From assembly GCA_007095785.1 (NCBI GenBank), contig SFBL01000156.1:1-41322 (forward strand): a DNA stretch of 41,322 nucleotides, in the 5' to 3' direction. This document shows positions 7,140-15,175 of the stretch, piece after piece. The notes beneath the pieces are model-generated. The model made no database searches and was not told the origin of the DNA. It saw only the letters and a list, made by a program, of their open reading frames with translations. The DNA comes from Microcystis aeruginosa Ma_SC_T_19800800_S464. Its GTDB lineage: Bacteria; Cyanobacteriota; Cyanobacteriia; Cyanobacteriales; Microcystaceae. Made by a program: the position numbers and the translations under genes. Position 1 is the first letter of the stretch. Every line of letters starts with the position of its first letter.

Positions 7140-7994
7140 TTAACCAGTATCTAGTAACCAGTTTTCGACAATTCTAATTTGTTGTGGGGTCATCAAACTA
7201 GGTGCATGACCAGTTTCAGCAATCTCGATAACTTCTAAATCTGGTTTGAGAGATTGCATTTTAGCAATAGTTAATGGTAATAATAAATCAGATTTTTCTC
7301 CATGAATTAAAAGAGTTGGGCAGTTAATCTTTTGCCAGACTTCCCATAAGTCTATATCCTCTAGGTCAGGAAAACTGCGTAACAAATAAGCAATCTGAGG
7401 ATCATAGTGAAGAATGTAACCTCCAGTTGCTTGAGGTTTTACGCTATGTTTAGCGATTTCTTGCCATTGTGATGTAGTGAGATGACCAAAACCAGAATAA
7501 TTTTCCTTAACATAAGTCTGCACTTGGGAAAAATTCGCAAATTGACGTTGCCCAAATAGGACATATTTAGCAATTCTTTTTAGGGCTTCTTTCGGGATAA
7601 ATGCTCCAACATCATTGAGAATTAAACGTTGAATAGGTGGGAGGGATTTGGCAGCGATAAACATACCAATCAATCCCCCCAATGAGGTGCCAATCCAATC
7701 TACTTTGCCAATCTTTAAATGTTCTAATAAACTAAGAATATCGGCGATATATGTAGGATAAATATAATCCTCAGCTTTCTCTAACCAATCGCTTTGTCCC
7801 CGGCCGACAATATCAGGACAAATTACCCGATAATAACGGGACAAAGCCGAGGCTAAAGCATCAAAGTCTCGTCCTGTGCGAGTTAACCCATGCACACAAA
7901 TTAAGACTTTAGGATTATCGCTATCCCCCCATTCAGTATAGGCCATTCTATGGGGAGGGTTTGAGCAATTAATATAGTTATATTTTCTGTTCAA
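7140..7994 (-). CDS. Alpha/beta hydrolase
   Basis: A 284-residue cytoplasmic hydrolase with the full signature: oxyanion HG (35-36), GTSLGG nucleophile elbow with S104, acid D236 in GEKSD, and H263 in TGHAPSL. VGRGQSDW (63-70) and a cap region (about 131-195) are typical of the family that cleaves esters, lactones or C-C bonds. The substrate is not predictable. The frame begins with TTG at 7994 (MNRKYNYINC...NPPHRMAY); no ATG lies before residue 17, and residues 1-16 fit the family N terminus, so TTG is accepted. It is probably housekeeping-like rather than defence. Confidence 0.85.
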   Translation of the reverse strand: MNRKYNYINCSNPPHRMAYTEWGDSDNPKVLICVHGLTRTGRDFDALASALSRYYRVICPDIVGRGQSDWLEKAEDYIYPTYIADILSLLEHLKIGKVDWIGTSLGGLIGMFIAAKSLPPIQRLILNDVGAFIPKEALKRIAKYVLFGQRQFANFSQVQTYVKENYSGFGHLTTSQWQEIAKHSVKPQATGGYILHYDPQIAYLLRSFPDLEDIDLWEVWQKINCPTLLIHGEKSDLLLPLTIAKMQSLKPDLEVIEIAETGHAPSLMTPQQIRIVENWLLDTG

Positions 7995-8033
7995 TTGCTA
8001 AAACCTCTGTTATTGTAGTTTAGCTCAAGTTGA

Positions 8034-8060
8034 TTATAGCGCTTTTGAAAAGCACTATAA
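8034..8060. repeat. 27-bp interrupted palindrome
   Basis: TTATAGCGCTTTT (8034-8046) and AAAAGCACTATAA (8048-8060) pair at 12 of 13 positions around a single G. It lies upstream of the hydrolase gene in a 590-bp gap without genes (7995-8581) and looks like a dispersed palindromic repeat. Confidence 0.55.
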
Positions 8061-8130
8061 ATCTTTGCATTCATCTCTGGATTGCGATCGCTATCGGGGG
8101 ATAGTTGTTTTTTGTTTAGGATTGTTCTCT

Positions 8131-8169
8131 TTTAGATTTTTAGATTTTAGATCTTTAGATCTTAGATCT
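8131..8169. repeat. Short tandem repeat of TTTAGAT type
   Basis: The region is built from variants of TTTAGAT/TTAGATC, continuing at 8305-8337 on the far side of the MITE. It was one short-repeat tract split by that insertion. Confidence 0.6.
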
Positions 8170-8304
8170 GGGAGCATCTCACCTTTGCAATGAGCATAAA
8201 TACTTAGTGGAAAAATAGGCTTTTCGAGGGTAATTCTTGTTTTAATTCTCCATGTACGCAGTCTTTAAAAGCCTCTATTTCGTTCCAATAAGTGAGATGC
8301 TCCC
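8170..8304. mobile_element. 135-bp MITE with 13-bp terminal inverted repeats and 8-bp target duplication
   Basis: The left end GGGAGCATCTCAC (8170-8182) and right end GTGAGATGCTCCC (8292-8304) are perfect inverted repeats. TTAGATCT flanks both sides (8162-8169 and 8305-8312). There is no coding capacity. The flanking sequence is itself repetitive, so the duplication is slightly less certain than it looks. Confidence 0.75.
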
Positions 8305-8581
8305 TTAGATCTTTAGATCTTTTAGATCAACTCAGGTATTCTAGAAATATGGACATTTCAGATCGGTCTGATGGACTCTAGAACCTCTATGAGGTCTGGC
8401 ATCGATTTTTTCGGTCTTAATTGAAATGACTATAGAAGGGTATTGCTAGACACAGGGACGTTATAAGGTAATTACCATTCCGATCACCCTCCTAATTGAG
8501 ATGCTCTTGCAATACCTAGATAAACGCTTTCACAAATTGTCAAAAAAGTAAGAACTATTTAAGTTTAGAGTAGGGGATAAT

Positions 8582-9196
8582 ATGATTAAAACAACCATAA
8601 AAAGTATTTTTTGGGTGGGATGTATCACTGTCTTTATTAGTGGATGCAAAATAGAGCAAAATCGAGAAGTTACAGGCGGGGCATGGATGCAAGATAATAT
8701 TATCAGAGGCTTAGAGATAAATGTTTGTAAAAGAGAAGCCATAGATCGATATTTAGTTATTCAAAAAAAAGAACAGGAAGCTTTTAACCAAGAACAAGAT
8801 AAGAAAAGAAGTAATAATGCTTCTGGGATGATCAGAGGGTGGGAAGCAAATTTTTCATCGACAAAAATTATGGAAGAAATCAAGTCCATCATTAATAATT
8901 CTTCTCTTTGTTTAAAGAAAACTGCTACCGATATTGATGGAAAATTTAATTTTGTTTTAACCTCTAGCCAAGTGCGGGAAGGCTATGCCTATTTGTGGAG
9001 TAATTATTATGAGCGTGAGTATAAGTGGAAATCTGATTTAACTGGTCATGTTAATACAGGTCGAAGCTATCATCACTGGATATTGAAAATACCAAGCGAT
9101 AATAGTAAAGTACATTTGGATATGAACGGTTCTAATTCTTTACGTTTTATAGATGATACAGGTAAGGGCTTGATTAAAACTAGACCTGAATTGTAA
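8582..9196 (+). CDS. Lipoprotein of unknown function
   Basis: A 204-residue protein with a lipoprotein signal: basic start MIKTTIK, hydrophobic core, and lipobox ISGC with C22 as the lipidated residue. The mature part is polar, with a central helix rich in E, Q and K (about 55-85) and a C-terminal beta-rich region containing several W, Y and H (YAYLWSNYYEREYKWKSD). No family is recognised. AGGGGAT precedes the ATG. It sits alone, downstream of the MITE and convergent with the secretion-like operon ending at 9260. Confidence 0.7.
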   Translation: MIKTTIKSIFWVGCITVFISGCKIEQNREVTGGAWMQDNIIRGLEINVCKREAIDRYLVIQKKEQEAFNQEQDKKRSNNASGMIRGWEANFSSTKIMEEIKSIINNSSLCLKKTATDIDGKFNFVLTSSQVREGYAYLWSNYYEREYKWKSDLTGHVNTGRSYHHWILKIPSDNSKVHLDMNGSNSLRFIDDTGKGLIKTRPEL

Positions 9197-9259
9197 CCAA
9201 ATAATCGCATATTGAGATTATACTTGTTGATCTTCTTTTCCCCTGAGAATATCAAACCA

Positions 9260-10009
9260 TTACCTGGTAGTTTCCCCAGTAGTTTCAGGAGCGGAAAACC
9301 CAGTCAAGGATAGAAGCTGTCGTTTGGCGGTTTCCCCTTCGAGACGGTAACGGTTCCACTGAATCTCTAACTGTTCTCGTTGGGCGATTCTTGTTAGATA
9401 GGTTTCGGTGGATGAACCGCCCAGACGGTAATCGATCTCGGTAATTCTGGTCAAGAGGTCGTGATTGGACAGTTGGGCTGATATCGCCCGTTCTCGATCG
9501 CCAGCTGATTCGTAGGCGATCACCAGCGTTAAGACCTGTTCTCCGAGTTGAGAGCGTTTGGCAGCCCGTTGACGTTCCAATTCAGCCCGGGCTGCTTCTA
9601 GGTCGGCCGCCCTGATTTCGAGGTCGGTGATGGCCATCCGGTCACGCTGTACCTGACCACCCCCAAACAGATTTTGGAGAATGGCGAGCGGGTCGGTGGT
9701 GAGATAACTTGTCCAATGTCGGGCGTTGGCATGATCAATAGTTTGTTCTGCCAATTGCAGTCGCTGGTCGATCAGGGAGAGTCGCTCATCAAGGGTCTGC
9801 AATTCGGGGGAACGTTCGATCGCCGACTCGGTCAGGGTCTGAATGCAGTCATTGCCGCTATCGAGACAGGGTAGAGGAGCGGCCTGTAGGGGAGTCCACG
9901 TCAAGAGTAAGCTCGACAGTAAGAGTATGGTCGTTCTGGCCTTGCCATTTAAGCCGTTTGACCGTTCCGGGATAGGGAGCCTTAACCGTACCCAATTGAA
10001 CCAGTGCAT
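9260..10009 (-). CDS. Exported TolC-like coiled-coil protein
   Basis: The fourth gene of a minus-strand operon. I set the start at ATG 10009 because AGGAG lies 7 nt upstream; the 249-residue product then has a long basic n-region (MHWFNWVRLRLPIPERSNGL), a hydrophobic core TILLLSSLLLTW and a PLQA cleavage site, i.e. a signal peptide. The mature part is almost all alpha-helix with heptads (LDERLSLIDQRLQLAEQTID; LEIRAADLEAARAELERQRA; ITEIDYRLGGSSTETYLTRI), resembling one half of a TolC/outer-membrane-efflux coiled-coil barrel. A periplasmic or outer-membrane role is likely. Its first 152 nt overlap the 3' end of the preceding gene in another frame, an unusually long overlap. Confidence 0.6.
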   Translation of the reverse strand: MHWFNWVRLRLPIPERSNGLNGKARTTILLLSSLLLTWTPLQAAPLPCLDSGNDCIQTLTESAIERSPELQTLDERLSLIDQRLQLAEQTIDHANARHWTSYLTTDPLAILQNLFGGGQVQRDRMAITDLEIRAADLEAARAELERQRAAKRSQLGEQVLTLVIAYESAGDRERAISAQLSNHDLLTRITEIDYRLGGSSTETYLTRIAQREQLEIQWNRYRLEGETAKRQLLSLTGFSAPETTGETTR

Positions 10010-11288
10010 CCTCGATCTCCTGTATTCTCGTCCTGATGACCGCTTTGTTGTATTCCCGTTCCTGAAGTTGTGCAGCGCGAACCGCTCTTTGTTTATCCAC
10101 TTCCAGTTGTTGGTTGCGGAGAGTGATCGCCCGTCGGTTTTCCTCGACTGCGAGTTGGTATTCTTCTTGAAGGCGTTTTTCCCTAGCGGTGGACAACTGA
10201 CCGTTAGCGATTTCCAGTTGTATTTTTGCTTGTTCCCATTCCGCTGACCGTTGGGAGAGTTTCGCCCGTTCGTGTTCGATAATCGTCTTGACGGGGGCTT
10301 GCCCATCAACTCCTTTCAGGGCTTGCCCATCGATGGTGACAAAAGTGGGGAACGTTCGGGTGGGAACGGAAGCTACCCGAACGTCCGTGGGTTTCATGGC
10401 AAGTTTCTTATCTTCGGCTTCGCTCAAGGTAAGTAATTGGGTGATTTTCTGTTTTTGTTGAGTGATTTTAGTCTCTAACTGTTTTAATTCTCCTGTTTTC
10501 AGAGTAATTTGAGCTATTTCTTGTCGGTAGGAAACGGGGGGAAGTTTATTTAATGTTGGCGGTGGTGAAGGTAAGGTGAGTTCGGGTAGGGGAATCTCTA
10601 ACTGTTTGAGGGAGAGTTCTAACTGTTTTCGTTGGGTTTGTAGTCGTTGTCTCTCGGTCGAGCGATCGCTTAAGGTCTGACCCGCCACGATGCGAGAGCC
10701 TTGTTTGACCCGCAAATCGGCAGGGGTCGTAAGGGTCAATTGAATCTTGATCTCCCTCGGTTGTGTCGAGGATATTTTCTTCGGGGGGGCAACGGGAAGG
10801 ATGACGGGAGTAACGGGGTCGAGCTTGTTGAAGGGGGTGGGTTTTTGGGCGGTGGTGTAACTGCAACCGACTAGGGTGATAATGGTAGCAACGGCAAGGG
10901 TCAGGTAACGAAAGAAATCAGGACGGGGGGAATAGGGCAGGGGTTCTGGAACGGCGGGAGTGTCGGTTTCTCTCAGGGTAGGCACTGAACTTTGTCTAAG
11001 TGTTTTTTGAGAAGCGGTCGTTTCTAAAACGGTCGGGATTTCCAAGACGGTCGGGATTTCCAAGACGGTCGGAATTTCCAAGACGGTCGGAATTTCCAAG
11101 ACGGTTTCTCTGGTGCGTTCCCGTTTCCAGCGACTGATCAGCTTACGGGAACAACCCTGGCCTGTTTTCTCCCGTACCAACGAGATCAGACCTTCGTAGG
11201 TCGTACCAGCTGGTGCGTCGTCGAGGATAGCGAAAACCGTCTCAGTGCGTCGCTGGTGGGGTTTTGACCTAGAAAGAGTGCTAACCAT
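9858..11288 (-). CDS. Membrane-anchored HlyD-like coiled-coil protein with HTH-like N terminus
   Basis: A 476-residue protein. Residues 1-60 form a cytoplasmic basic domain with an HTH-like run (YEGLISLVREKTGQGCSRKL ISRWKRER). Residues about 62-88 are four tandem TVLEIP units. One transmembrane segment follows at about 128-141 (YLTLAVATIITLVG). The outer part has a split lipoyl/barrel motif (LRVKQGSRIVAGQTLSDRST and, near the C terminus, GTVKAPYPGTVKRL) separated by a long coiled-coil hairpin (about 210-425), the layout of HlyD-type membrane fusion proteins. It should bridge the inner membrane and the TolC-like partner encoded next. It overlaps the ATPase gene by 8 nt and the TolC-like gene by 152 nt. 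Confidence 0.65.
   Translation of the reverse strand: MVSTLSRSKPHQRRTETVFAILDDAPAGTTYEGLISLVREKTGQGCSRKLISRWKRERTRETVLEIPTVLEIPTVLEIPTVLEIPTVLETTASQKTLRQSSVPTLRETDTPAVPEPLPYSPRPDFFRYLTLAVATIITLVGCSYTTAQKPTPFNKLDPVTPVILPVAPPKKISSTQPREIKIQLTLTTPADLRVKQGSRIVAGQTLSDRSTERQRLQTQRKQLELSLKQLEIPLPELTLPSPPPTLNKLPPVSYRQEIAQITLKTGELKQLETKITQQKQKITQLLTLSEAEDKKLAMKPTDVRVASVPTRTFPTFVTIDGQALKGVDGQAPVKTIIEHERAKLSQRSAEWEQAKIQLEIANGQLSTAREKRLQEEYQLAVEENRRAITLRNQQLEVDKQRAVRAAQLQEREYNKAVIRTRIQEIEDALVQLGTVKAPYPGTVKRLKWQGQNDHTLTVELTLDVDSPTGRSSTLSR
11030..11107. repeat. 18-bp tandem repeats inside the HlyD-like gene
   Basis: The unit ACGGTCGGGATTTCCAAG (with GGAATT variants) recurs about four times, encoding TVLEIP repeats. 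It lies in the linker between the HTH-like domain and the transmembrane segment, a place where copy number can vary without breaking the fold. Confidence 0.85.
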
Positions 11289-12387
11289 CTTCTACCCTCC
11301 GGTGATAGGGAAAGATGCTGGTCACTTCTGCCTGTTTGCCGAAACGACATAGGGCGGTCAAGGGTACTAACTCAGCTACTTTCTTCTCGGCAAAACGGAA
11401 TTTGGCGGCCACCCGTTTCACTTCCGACTGGTCCACCGGCAGAACGATCTTCGTCGAGGAGTTGCCGATCACGTCGTCGCTGAGATGTCGTTCCGATTGG
11501 GATGCCAAAACCAAACCCAAACCGTACTTACGACCGTCGGCGATAATCCGATCACAAGCCCGACTTTTCCGCAATTCCTTGGCCTCGTCGATGAATAGGT
11601 AGGTGCGGGGTAACTTACCCTCGATTTCGCCAGTTAACCGGTGTCGGTTCATCAATTGCCATGCTAGGGATTCGGCGGCAATCGCCCCGATCTCAGGCGG
11701 TAATTTCGAGAGGTCGATGCGGATGTGTTTCTCGGTGAAGTCGGGTTGGGGACGGCAGAAAACGCCGTAGGTAAACGTGGCCATCAGTTTCAGTTTTAAT
11801 TTTTGCGATTCCTTGCAGCCGCTCTCGACCCTAGACTCGATCTCCTGCTGCAAATCGGTAAAATTGGGTGCTTCCCTTGTCCAACTCGTCGGTTGTTCTT
11901 GGGTGATACCCCGTCGGTCATAACAAAATTGCAATATTTCTAATAGTAATCCCTCCTGATTGGGTCCCAACTGCAAGGAACGTTTTAGGGTGGTGGTAAC
12001 AGCAATCGCCTGTAGATGGGGACCACCCCCTTCGGCATCGAGGTTGACAATCAGGGGATTAATGCCGTGAGAACTGGCCATGTGCAGGGGATAACAAGTT
12101 TCACCGATAATCTCTTGATCACCGTGGAAATCGATAATAAATAACTGAATATCGGGATAGGTCTGTCTCAGGGAATAGGCGATCGCTTTGAGGGTCTGGG
12201 TTTTGCCACTACCTGATGCACCAATGGCGACGATGTGACCATTGGGCAAATAGCTAGGATTCCAATAACAGTTATCTCCCAAGAGAATGCCGGACGGTGG
12301 CGATGATTCTGACAGGGGGGAATTAAATGGCTTCGGAGCCTGTAAAGTGGCGGTGGGTAGTGGTTTTTTCTGCTGTTTATTGAACAT
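11281..12387 (-). CDS. HerA/FtsK-type ATPase (DUF87/VirB4-VirD4-like)
   Basis: A 368-residue cytoplasmic P-loop ATPase: Walker A GASGSGKT (56-63), IIDFHGD (84-90), Walker B YLFIDEAK (263-270), and the HerA-type ending GLVLASQSERHLSDDVIGNS with TKIVLPV (about 290-317). ATPases with this signature form hexamers that pump DNA or protein. It lacks a membrane segment of its own but is co-transcribed and overlapping with the YdjM-like gene (11 nt) and the HlyD-like gene (8 nt). I infer that it energises transport by that envelope complex, possibly DNA transfer of the mobile element. No relaxase is seen in the window. Confidence 0.8.
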   Translation of the reverse strand: MFNKQQKKPLPTATLQAPKPFNSPLSESSPPSGILLGDNCYWNPSYLPNGHIVAIGASGSGKTQTLKAIAYSLRQTYPDIQLFIIDFHGDQEIIGETCYPLHMASSHGINPLIVNLDAEGGGPHLQAIAVTTTLKRSLQLGPNQEGLLLEILQFCYDRRGITQEQPTSWTREAPNFTDLQQEIESRVESGCKESQKLKLKLMATFTYGVFCRPQPDFTEKHIRIDLSKLPPEIGAIAAESLAWQLMNRHRLTGEIEGKLPRTYLFIDEAKELRKSRACDRIIADGRKYGLGLVLASQSERHLSDDVIGNSSTKIVLPVDQSEVKRVAAKFRFAEKKVAELVPLTALCRFGKQAEVTSIFPYHRRVEDG

Positions 12388-13432
12388 TGACTATCCTGGC
12401 GATGAGATGACCTGAAACGCTGTATTCTCCCAACTTATCGATCGCGTACTGGGGACTAGCGGCGGTAAGTCGGGCGTAGGCGATGTTACCCGGTTGTAAG
12501 GTAATGGTATCGAAACGGTCGGCATGGGTGGGCAGACTCAGACCAGAACCATCGGCCACGGTCAGCGTTCCCGTTAGATATACCCTTGCACCCTGAGCTA
12601 CGTCGAAGGGTTCCGTTAAACTGGCGAGCCTATCTAAATATTCATCTTCCAAGAGGATATTTTCGATTTTTACTTGGACTGGCGCGACCCGTTCCACCCG
12701 AAGGCGGGAGGCGATGATCTGAGATTCCTGACTCGAACCCAGTCGGTACACCGTTCCCTGTTCGTCCTTGACCAGCAGATCGCTAACGGTCAAAGGTTCG
12801 ATTACCTCGTAGGTAGCGTCAATCGGCTGTTCGGTAATGGCGTTCCTCCCTTGAACCCTAACTCGCAACAGATAACGGGAAGCATCTTCGTTAATCGACT
12901 CGATCGCTCCCGATGGTAAGCCTAAAGCTTGGTTAAAGCCCCGGATCAGACCGCCGCCACTGTTGATAGAAATACTCAGAACCGAGACGACCACAAGAAC
13001 AAAAAGCAGAAACCACTCGGCATTACTCCCCGTGGCCAACCTCAAACGGGGATTTCTGGGGATGATCATCCGTCCCCGACCGGGATAGAACGCCTGAACT
13101 CCCGACTTAGTGAACACATCGGCAAACCAGCCGAAAAAGTAACCGAGAATCAGACCGTACCAGAGTGGACTATAACCCAGTAAGGCCAGGGGATAAGCCG
13201 CAAGGGTGACGACACCAGAAGCAAAGAAACTGTGGGTTATGCCCCTGTGAACCGTTCTCTTTTCTAGCCAACTGCTGACGGGAAAAAAGAGCCGTCCGAT
13301 CGAGCTTTTGCCTGTGTCAATATCTGGTAACAAGGCCGCCACCGCCGCTATGCCCAATATCTCCGGATTGGCGGTTCCCAACGTTATACTCGTCAAAGCT
13401 ACCGAAAAGGCTATATGAGTGACACTCATCAT
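12377..13432 (-). CDS. YdjM/DUF457-like membrane metal-dependent hydrolase with periplasmic extension
   Basis: The first gene of the operon, 351 residues. The N-terminal half has the DUF457/YdjM pattern: H6 in MSVTHIAFS, LPDID (35-39), VHRGITHSFF (61-70) and GYFFGWFADVFTKSG (98-111), spread over four or five membrane segments and supplying H and D metal ligands. A further segment (WFLLFVLVVVSVLSI, about 140-155) leads to a C-terminal beta-rich domain (about 180-345, ending in repeated 'L.V.DG..' strands) that should lie outside the membrane. Family members have been linked to phospholipase-like or LexA-regulated functions, so the reaction is uncertain. The extension is longer than in typical YdjM (about 200 residues). 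Confidence 0.75.
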   Translation of the reverse strand: MMSVTHIAFSVALTSITLGTANPEILGIAAVAALLPDIDTGKSSIGRLFFPVSSWLEKRTVHRGITHSFFASGVVTLAAYPLALLGYSPLWYGLILGYFFGWFADVFTKSGVQAFYPGRGRMIIPRNPRLRLATGSNAEWFLLFVLVVVSVLSISINSGGGLIRGFNQALGLPSGAIESINEDASRYLLRVRVQGRNAITEQPIDATYEVIEPLTVSDLLVKDEQGTVYRLGSSQESQIIASRLRVERVAPVQVKIENILLEDEYLDRLASLTEPFDVAQGARVYLTGTLTVADGSGLSLPTHADRFDTITLQPGNIAYARLTAASPQYAIDKLGEYSVSGHLIARIVNVQ

Positions 13433-13483
13433 ATAAATTATGAATTATAAATTATGAATTATAAATTGTGAATTATAGATTAC
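13431..13483. repeat. 14-bp AT-rich tandem repeat upstream of the operon
   Basis: GAATTATAAATTAT repeats at 13442, 13456 and 13470 with minor changes, preceded by a partial unit. It sits immediately upstream of the operon's first codon and may affect its promoter. Confidence 0.75.
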
Positions 13484-13522
13484 AAGTTATAGTTTATCAG
13501 TTCTGAATTAGGAAGTGAGAAT

Positions 13523-13709
13523 GGTTCTTCGGTTTGTGTTATGCAATGGACGGGAGTTATAAGGAGTGAAACCCTTATATAGAAAGACATTGCTTCGATT
13601 TTTGCCAATTGGTTTCAATCTAGAACGAGCTAATCAATTAAGTCTCTTGCCAGATAAGGATTTAGCCGATTTCTGCCCCCTATCAAACCATACCAAGTAA
13701 CGAAGAACC
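13523..13709. mobile_element. 187-bp ISL3-like MITE
   Basis: The ends are GGTTCTTCG (13523-13531) and CGAAGAACC (13701-13709), with weaker similarity inward (GTTTGTGTTATG against TTACTTGGTATG). GTGAGAAT is duplicated at 13515-13522 and 13710-13717. GG[CT]TCTT ends with an 8-bp duplication are characteristic of the ISL3 family. About 88 bp of its right part recur inverted at 27555-27643. The remaining gap to 14018 holds a GGTAATC triplication (near 13770) and AT-rich promoter-like sequence but no gene. Confidence 0.8.
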
Positions 13710-14017
13710 GTGAGAATTGTAAATTTAATTAAATTATCGAGCGGCAAAGGTTGGTTCTTGGCTGTGATCGGTAATCGGTAATCGGTAAACTGACAACTAA
13801 TAGCCAATGATAGGCGATCGCTTTTCTAGTCGGTAGCGGTCGCTTTTGGTTTATATCTTTAGTATGTTTCTAGTCTCTTACTAAGTCAACTACCCATTAA
13901 TTAGTATTTTACAGGTATTTTACTAAACCCCATTAGTTTATCTAATAAGTCTTGTACTTAGTAGTTTACAGGGTTAGACTTTAAAAGTAACGTATTAGTA
14001 TTAAATCAATTAAAATC

Positions 14018-14314
14018 ATGGCTACTGAGAATAGACCAGTATCCTGTTATCTCCCAAAAGATATAGAAGACAGCCTTACTAAGTATTGCACTCAAAACAA
14101 TATCACTCGAAAAGATAAGGCCGGGAACATTCAACCGGCAATGGGAACGGCCATAGTAGAGATTCTCGAAAGCTTTTTCGGAGATAACCCTAGCAAGTTG
14201 CCCAACTTCGAGGAAAAGATCGACGCGGCGATCGAAGCCAAAATGAACGCGGCGATCGCATCGCTTCGGACTGAATTAGCTCCCCTATATGCGATCGCCC
14301 AGAGAGAAGATTAG
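14018..14314 (+). CDS. Small plasmid-type ribbon-helix-helix-like protein
   Basis: 98 residues. The start MATENRPVSCYLPKDIEDSL followed by a helix resembles a ribbon-helix-helix N terminus (strand RPVSCYLP then helix), with a helical C-terminal tail (IDAAIEAKMNAAIASLRTEL) for dimerisation, as in the gene at 1692. HIP1 octamers lie inside the gene and help to encode AIA segments. The upstream 150 bp contain repeated TTAGTA and TTTACAGG motifs (13900-13975) that could be its operator. The exact function is unknown. Confidence 0.5.
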   Translation: MATENRPVSCYLPKDIEDSLTKYCTQNNITRKDKAGNIQPAMGTAIVEILESFFGDNPSKLPNFEEKIDAAIEAKMNAAIASLRTELAPLYAIAQRED

Positions 14315-14400
14315 AGCGGTCTCGCGTAGCGAGCGCTTTGCGTTCACCTAATGCACGCCCGTCAGTCATATTTGAAACAGATTAGCTAGGAGATTACCTC

Positions 14401-14763
14401 ATGACAGCAGTTACCGAAAATGATCTAAAAAGGCTAGAAGATTTAATCGTTAGTAGTATGAGGGTGATCGAGTCCCGATTAACTAGCCTAGAAAATGGAC
14501 AATCAGAAATCAAGTCAGATATAAAGTCCCTGAATGGAAAGACAGAAAATATCGACAAGCGACTCACCTCGATCGAAGCCCGTCTAGAAGCATGGAAACC
14601 CTCGATCGACAAAACGGCAGATCTTGCCGAAAAAGTAGGAGAACTGAAAAACTGGAAGCAGATCGGGGTAGTGGTAATCACCGCTTTTATCAGTTCGATC
14701 CTTAGCGGCATTACCGGCGGGGTGATCGGTTGGCTGATCCGTTCAGCGAAATTCAACCCCTAA
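14401..14763 (+). CDS. Coiled-coil protein with C-terminal membrane anchor
   Basis: 120 residues. Residues 5-85 are heptad-patterned (LKRLEDLIVSSMRVIESRLT SLENGQSEIKSDIKSLNGKT), then a single hydrophobic segment at about 88-113 (IGVVVITAFISSILSGITGG VIGWLI) and a short basic tail: a tail-anchored coiled coil. Such genes are common in cyanobacterial accessory DNA; the role is unknown, and holin-like activity is only a guess. AGGAG precedes the ATG by 7 nt. Confidence 0.65.
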   Translation: MTAVTENDLKRLEDLIVSSMRVIESRLTSLENGQSEIKSDIKSLNGKTENIDKRLTSIEARLEAWKPSIDKTADLAEKVGELKNWKQIGVVVITAFISSILSGITGGVIGWLIRSAKFNP

Positions 14764-14773
14764 CACCTAAAAC

Positions 14774-14997
14774 CTAACACCTAACCCTTTTATCCATGCC
14801 CTCGACTTTCTCAGTCAGCTTGGCTTGTCCTATCTCTAGCTTGGTTAGCCGGTCATCTATTTTGTCAAAACCCTCATCTACCTTGTCAAATCTCTCATCT
14901 ATCCTTTTTTCAAGAGAATCGACTTTTTGGCTAACTTCCTTAATGCTGTCTTTGATTTCCCGGAGAACAGCTTCTAGGGAATACTGTATAAATTATA
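14774..14997 (-). pseudogene. 5'-truncated coiled-coil gene
   Basis: The reverse frame reads SLEAVLREIKDSIKEVSQKV DSLEKRIDERFDKVDEGFDK and continues IDDRLTKLEIGQAKLTEKVE to a stop at 14774-14776. The heptads are clear, but no ATG, GTG or TTG lies between the upstream stop (TAA) and the coiled coil. It is a decayed relative of the proteins encoded by such genes elsewhere in cyanobacteria. A region of repeated ACACCTAA motifs lies at its 3' end. Nothing else is seen in 14998-15175. Confidence 0.5.
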
Positions 14998-15175
14998 GAC
15001 TTTAATCTATTGTCCTGTATATAAAAAAACTGTTTAATCAGGTCACTGTTTATAAGAATCCTTTAAATATTATGTATCACGACTACACATCTAATTTTCT
15101 GCTTATCAATTGGTTTAACACAAAGCCTAAAAGTGGCAAGCTTTAAACCCAATTTTTCGATAAATCTCTGGCTTT

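Noticed and set aside
6980-7177. Forward 65-codon frame
   Set aside because: Composition is serine/cysteine-rich and unlike a protein; it lies opposite a better reverse fragment (6994-7119).
9260-13432. The operon as a canonical type IV or type I secretion system
   Set aside because: No relaxase, VirB6/8/9/10, pilin or ABC ATPase is visible; only the HerA-type ATPase and coiled-coil parts are present.
13900-13990. TTAGTA/TTTACAGG repeats as plasmid iterons
   Set aside because: Copies are too few and too degenerate, and no replication initiator is recognised in the window; kept only as a possible operator.
14796-15005. Forward frame of 69 codons
   Set aside because: It is the complement of the coiled-coil pseudogene; serine/leucine richness is what reversing E/K/D heptads gives.
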